A stretch of 64,000 nucleotides of DNA from the NCBI GenBank assembly GCA_038049695.1, contig CP142455.1, positions 23,659,501 through 23,723,500 of the forward strand. Direction: 5' to 3'. The notes below the pieces were generated by a model. That model did no database searches, was not told the DNA's origin, and worked only from the letters and a program-made list of their open reading frames with translations. The number at the start of each line of letters is the position of its first letter. Positions within the stretch are counted from its first letter, which is position 1. The DNA comes from Cinnamomum chago. Lineage: Eukaryota; Streptophyta; Magnoliopsida; Laurales; Lauraceae. Of the stretch, positions 59,401-64,000 are shown in pieces. The position numbers were made by a program, and so were the translations under genes.

Positions 59401-60858
59401 GTTTGAGCCTATTTTGGCCTCCAGAATTTCCAAGGTTGCCAAACCTTCTTGTTTATAAACATCACTAAGTAAAAGTTCAATCTTGCGACCCTGGAACGAA
59501 GGCCTTGCTGTAGGGTTGCCCACAACAATGGACTCATCTCTACAGTTTCTCCACCTTGGACAACCACTATGAGCAGTTTATAAATGGTTTTTACTGTTTT
59601 GTTAGCTTTGCATGTTTTCTTCTTTTGAGTAATGAATAGTGTCTATGTTACCAAAAAAAATTAAAAAAAAAAAGAAGAAAAGAAAAGGTCTGAAAGTTTA
59701 ATTGCTTGGTTCTACACTTATTTTGCTTGGCCCAACAGATTTAACACAAACATTTATATAAATATTGTAAATTGGCTGGGCTGGTGTTTATAGAATGGAA
59801 GGATGTTACATATCTTGAATATTAGAATTGGAAATATTTAGGGGGAAGTTTGATAAATTCAACCTGTGTTACTATGCCAGTGGGCTAGAAATGGGCCTAC
59901 AATTTCGGCCTAGAAGTTGAAGTTGAGAAACCTGGTTAGAGAGCTATTTTGATTTGGCTCAAAATGCTTAACACAAATTCACAAATTTCTAAATACACTT
60001 CACAGTTTTTCCTGATGACCCAAAGAGGATTGCATTAGGCAGATTGACAGCCATCGTCAAATTGTCACAACCCAAAAATTTAGTCATGTAACCAACTACC
60101 CAAAAATTTAGTCATGTAACCGGCTACAACATAGTCGCGATAAGGATTTGATGATGAAAATGGCTGGGCATTTGTTGCAGGAACTATGTGGTGTACCCAT
60201 AGGTGGGCTCAATAATAGAATGCCAATAATAATAGGGGAAGTTGTTGGAATAAGAATTCTCCTATAGGATTTCTCTATGTAAAACAAGATACAATCTTAC
60301 TAAAAGTTTGTTTGTGAATAGAGTAACATTTAGCACTTTCGATCAAAGTGACCTGTATATTGATCGGACTATCATCCTACCTGGCAGCTACATTCAAAAT
60401 TGAAGGATGTTTGTAGGCTTGGTCAAGTTATTAGAGGTGGGACAAGAGCTTCATCCTACATGTGAGGCTGTGAATGACCCATCTGCATTAGAAATGGAAA
60501 AAAATGTGGAAACCAGCGTGCACCCACTCACATTAAGGCATACATTTGACATCTTTAGTGGAGTAACAAATGTTTTGTTTTTTTGTTTTTGTTTTTAAAC
60601 TAGATTTGTTTGGTAAAAAGGTCAATGTTGCATTCACCTTAACAAAATGATGAGAGAGAGAGAGAGAGAGACTCTTCCTTGGTTACTCATTTTATTATAC
60701 CTTTATTTAACAAGAACAAATTGGACCACCTCTAAAGCAATTCAATGACCTAAATTCAAAAAAAAGAGGGCCATGAATTCAACCCCTTGACAACCTAAGG
60801 CCTTAGGTGCAGTATACCAAATTATCTCTAAGAACCATGACTGAATATATGTAAACAA
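59401..60858. other. Intergenic 3' of the subtilase gene
   Basis: A minus frame at 59523-59410 (GNPTARPSFQGRKIELLLSD) is unrecognised and may be a remnant carried next to the CACTA terminus. (GA)n at 60653-60672. Otherwise AT-rich; the last 100-200 bp before 60858 should be the subtilase 3' UTR. Confidence 0.4.
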
Positions 60859-63067
60859 TTACAAACCACCTTTCACCACAACAGGGCTTCTCACATAATG
60901 CATTCCATCAGACCATATCAACCTCCCAAACACATAATCGCTGCCTATGCCTATGCCACCTTTTGGTGCCAAAATAACTTTGAATGTTTTCTCTTCGCCA
61001 TTCTTCTTAAAAACTAGGCTGTCTGGTTTAACCGACATCAAAACACCTTGAGGTGCATGGAAACGAACCTTATAAGTGCCCGGTCCACCAACATTCCTGA
61101 CTGTTCGAGTTACAGTAGTTGGGCCAGCAAGAGAGGGGACTGTGATCGAAGGGTAGTTTAACTGAAGGAGGCTCAAATTTTTTGATGGGCATGAGTATGG
61201 CTCCTCGTAGAATATAGACATTGTGCTTGCGTTGTAGCCAAGAGAACAAAGGAAGTTCAAGTAATCTTTAGTGGTTAAGTCATATACAAGGCCAGGGTCC
61301 ATTGCACAGTTAGGACGCACGTGACCAGCACCGTAGCTGAAAGGCGTCGCCTTGGTGAAGGACGAATTCTTCATAGGCTCCATCTTATTATCTCTAGTTC
61401 TAGCTGTAAAAGAAATGTCAATGACAGCAAACATTAATTAGCACAATATGAGCAACTCATAATTGTGAATGTTCAAAACTTGAGCCTAATCAATCTTAAT
61501 TTATTCAGAAATCTCACAAGAAGTCATGATCGCTGATCGAATTGCTGCAGGGCTCCAATCCGGGTGGAGAGCTTTAAAAAGGCCGACAATCCCATAAATG
61601 TGGGGACATGACATTGATGTACCAGAAACTACGTAGAATGGAACGGGACGGGTATCAAAGGGGAGATCAGTTGGACTTGTTGCTTCAGAATATGCAGCAA
61701 GAATGCTTACTCCTGGTGCAGTGATATCAGGCTACAGAGAACTTTATTTGATGAAATAAAATACTAGATGAGAAAAAACCTGTACTTGAAAAATGGAAAC
61801 TTGCAAACCTTGAGGATCACTGGCGTAACGGTATTGGGTCCTTGAGATGAGAAAGCAGCCATGAAGGGTGCTGGTTTTGTGTTGAGAATGGTTTTTGGGC
61901 GAGAGATATATGCCGTTGGTGTCCTGAAACACAACAGAAAATGATGCTGATGAAAAAATGTAAAACTATTGTTTAAAAAAAAGTGCTCTTACAACAACAA
62001 AGCTGCAAGAATAGAAGATAGGAAGATGCATGCAAAAGCTATACTGCTATGTACTGCTATAGAAGGCATAAGAAACTTTTCTAGCAAGATCTTTAGAAAT
62101 GCTTACTTGCTTGAACTGATGTAAGAGAGAACAGCAGCACCCGCGCTTGCGGTTATATGTGTGGCAGGAAGAACATGAGCATCTGCGGCTAAATCGTTAC
62201 CAGTGGTTGGATCATTGGCAAGGATCATACCGATACCACCCGCCTCGCGGACGGCCTCACCCTTCTCCACTCTAGCATTAACACCGCGAAGGCAGAAAAC
62301 AATTTTACCCTTCACCTTTACAGGATCAAGGGAACCAATGTGGCATTGCTGACTGCAAGATCAAAACAAATTACAGAGATGTAGTTCCTCAGTAATTGAA
62401 AAGTCAAAAGTAAGGAGACCAGCTATACAAAAGTATACGTACGGCATCTTCCAATGTGAATGGTCAAACTGGGATCAAAGAAAGTGTAGCCAATGTAGTA
62501 TTATTGAGAAGGAATCAATGCAGGAAAATCATGCAAGAAAGACAAATGGGAAATGAAGTTTCAGCTGGGAAGAATCTGAATATTAGAAAAGATAAGGGTA
62601 GGGGCATTAAATATTTGAATTATAAGAAAAGTGAAGCTGTTGTAGCAGAGTACGAGTGTGAATACAAGGTAAAGTGAACAGTCAGTTTCATGTGTTCCTC
62701 AACATATAATTCCATATGATGTAAGAGTGCAAATGCATGTAAAAACTACTACTTCAAATATTTGATTTCATTAAGAAATATTATAGTAGCTTGTTTGCTT
62801 GACACACCATAGGTAGAAATGCCAATGGTCTGGTCTAAGGCCGGGCCAATATGTGTCCAACCCATCCTGTCAAGCCCAAGATCCAAACAGACACTTATTT
62901 AAATCAGATAAAGCACGAGATTAATGGTTTAAATATGTGATAATGAGAGGTTGATTCTGTTCTTACGCATCAAGAGTTGTTATCCAAGTATTGGCGCTCT
63001 GAGCGTCGACTGCATTAATCAGTGGATAAAGCTTATCAGGCAAGAACTTATCAGAAAGGCTTTGTCC
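60859..63067 (-). CDS. Subtilisin-like protease (SBT5-type), 3' exons only
   Basis: Five minus-strand exons with GT/AG borders that join in frame: 63067-62967 ([14 protein letters not shown]), 62352-62107 ([20 protein letters not shown], protease-associated domain), 61923-61809 ([23 protein letters not shown]), 61732-61518 ([16 protein letters not shown], catalytic serine in GTSMSCPH at 61623-61600, [15 protein letters not shown]) and 61403-60859 ([20 protein letters not shown], then the Fn3-like tail with [11 protein letters not shown] and [10 protein letters not shown], stop TAA). I see no stop or frameshift. Exons for the signal peptide, prodomain and catalytic Asp and His are not in the window; they should lie beyond 64000, past a copia fragment. 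Family: secreted cell-wall/apoplast serine proteases of group SBT5 (AIR3-like). Whether the gene is whole cannot be judged here. Confidence 0.88.
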
Positions 63068-63410
63068 CTGTTGATTAACATAGGCAGAACTGGTGTTAGA
63101 AGGATAGATTTTTGTTCTTACTTATGTTTTACTAAAAAACAATGAGCCATCCAAGTTTATTAGATATAAATTCAAGACGATGACAAAGGCAATTTTAAGT
63201 GTTTGCATGGAATTGAATTTTTCGGAATTTAAAGAAATATATTCCTTCAAAGGGGCAAAATTCTGAAAAAGCAAAGGTAAAAATCCACAAATGGCCATCA
63301 AATGTCCTTTGAAATTTTTGAATACCAAGATATTGCGTGCCCTAGTAAAGAAAGATCTTGGCAACGAACGGGAAAATGAGTTTATCCAGAGCCACTGGGA
63401 TTAAAGCATT
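63068..63410. other. Subtilase intron or broken 5' flank
   Basis: An acceptor AG precedes the first visible exon (minus CAACAG at 63073-63068). The sequence beyond it has no subtilase coding match. Antisense frames at 63122-63364 are not recognised. Confidence 0.45.
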
Positions 63411-64000
63411 AAGAATAGTCACAAAGCTAGACTCGTGGCTCCTTGGATAGACACAAAGCTAGACTCGTGGCATTCGGCAATAGGCAAGAATATGGGATTA
63501 ACTACGAAGAGACGTTTGCACATGTGGCAAAAATGACTACAGTTCAGTTGCTTCTCGCCATTGTTGCCTCTAAATCTTAACCATTATACCAAATGGATGT
63601 AAAAAATGCCTTTCTCCATAGGGATTTGAAAGAAGAGGTTTATATGCGAGTACCTTAGGGAGTCACCTCTCCATTTAAGAAATTGGTCTGTCGCCTCCAT
63701 AAGTCTCTTTATGGTCTGAAGCAAGTTCCTCATACATGGTTTGAAACTTTTAGGGGTCGTCTATGCACAAGTGGCTTTACTCAAAGCCCTTACGATCACT
63801 CTCTTTTCTGCAAATTACATCTACCGGTGTTACTGTTCTCCCTGTGTATGTTGATGACATTATTATCACTGGTACCGATGATGGTATGATCAAGTCTATC
63901 CAAGCTTCTCTTAGGGATTCTTTCCATATGAGGGATTTGGGCCCCTTGCATTATTTTTTGGGGTTAGAAGTCCATCAATCTCCCAAACACCCGTTTCTTA
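63411..64000 (+). mobile_element. Ty1/copia reverse transcriptase fragment
   Basis: Plus strand: [20 protein letters not shown], then [71 protein letters not shown], the catalytic box YVDD (63847-63858) and DLGPLHYFLGLEV, running off the window. At least two stops (TAA after ASKS, TAG after RVP) and a frameshift before YVDD break it. A 30-bp direct duplication (CACAAAGCTAGACTCGTGGC) at 63420 and 63451 marks its left side. It probably sits in an intron or the 5' part of the subtilase gene. Confidence 0.9.

Overview
This window reads as nuclear DNA of a flowering plant with a repeat-rich genome. It contains spliced plant genes (a subtilase and an LRR receptor-like protein), nested LTR retrotransposons, CACTA and hAT DNA transposons and a tRNA-derived SINE. 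There is no operon structure. I cannot name the species. Very little of the 64 kb is host coding sequence: the 3' exons of an SBT5-type subtilase (60.9-63.1 kb, minus) and a receptor-like-protein pseudogene. The rest is transposons and AT-rich intergenic DNA.

Layout. 0-7.9 kb: a Ty3/gypsy pol fragment (minus), a hAT-like element, a 2.6-kb solo LTR with 5-bp target duplication, diverged repeats, then the 3' half of a gag-protease-only Ty3 element (minus). 7.9-9.3 kb: one half of a small non-autonomous CACTA ('CACTA-B'). 9.3-29.9 kb: an LTR retrotransposon on the minus strand with no gag or pol. Its left LTR is split by a 14.1-kb CACTA ('CACTA-A', 10994-25097) carrying degenerate TNP2 and TNPA genes, a gag-like ORF and two tandem arrays. 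29.9-30.05 kb: the last exon piece of the receptor-like protein (plus). 30-33 kb: intergenic DNA with a SINE. 33.1-40.25 kb: a CACTA ('CACTA-C') lacking its right end, with a captured Mpv17/PMP22-like fragment, a TNPA pseudogene and a 178-bp tandem array. 40.25-44.8 kb: two tandem gag-protease Ty3 segments (plus). 44.8-46.06 kb: the other half of CACTA-B. 46.1-50.2 kb: the main part of the receptor-like-protein pseudogene (minus), cut by a hAT element. 50-60.8 kb: AT-rich intergenic repeats. 63.4-64 kb: a Ty1/copia RT fragment.

Main result. Three split features (the receptor-like-protein gene, the gag-protease Ty3 element, and CACTA-B with the LTR it sits in) each have one half near 7-30 kb and the other near 40-46 kb in opposite orientation. 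All three are made whole by reversing a single segment, about 7927-44785. This argues for a 36.9-kb inversion joined through a 3-bp GAT/ATC match. The deduced order is: retrotransposon into the last exon of the receptor-like gene, CACTA-B and CACTA-A into its LTR, then the inversion. A misassembly at the same two points cannot be excluded from sequence alone.

Second result. CACTA-A is a composite. It contains a fossil right end at about 20848, beyond which lie 4.2 kb of extra DNA and a second working right end. The whole 14.1 kb is flanked by TGG/TGG, and the sister LTR preserves the empty site, so it moved as one unit. CACTA-A and CACTA-C share a related 172/178-bp tandem module placed just 3' of TNPA in the same relative orientation.
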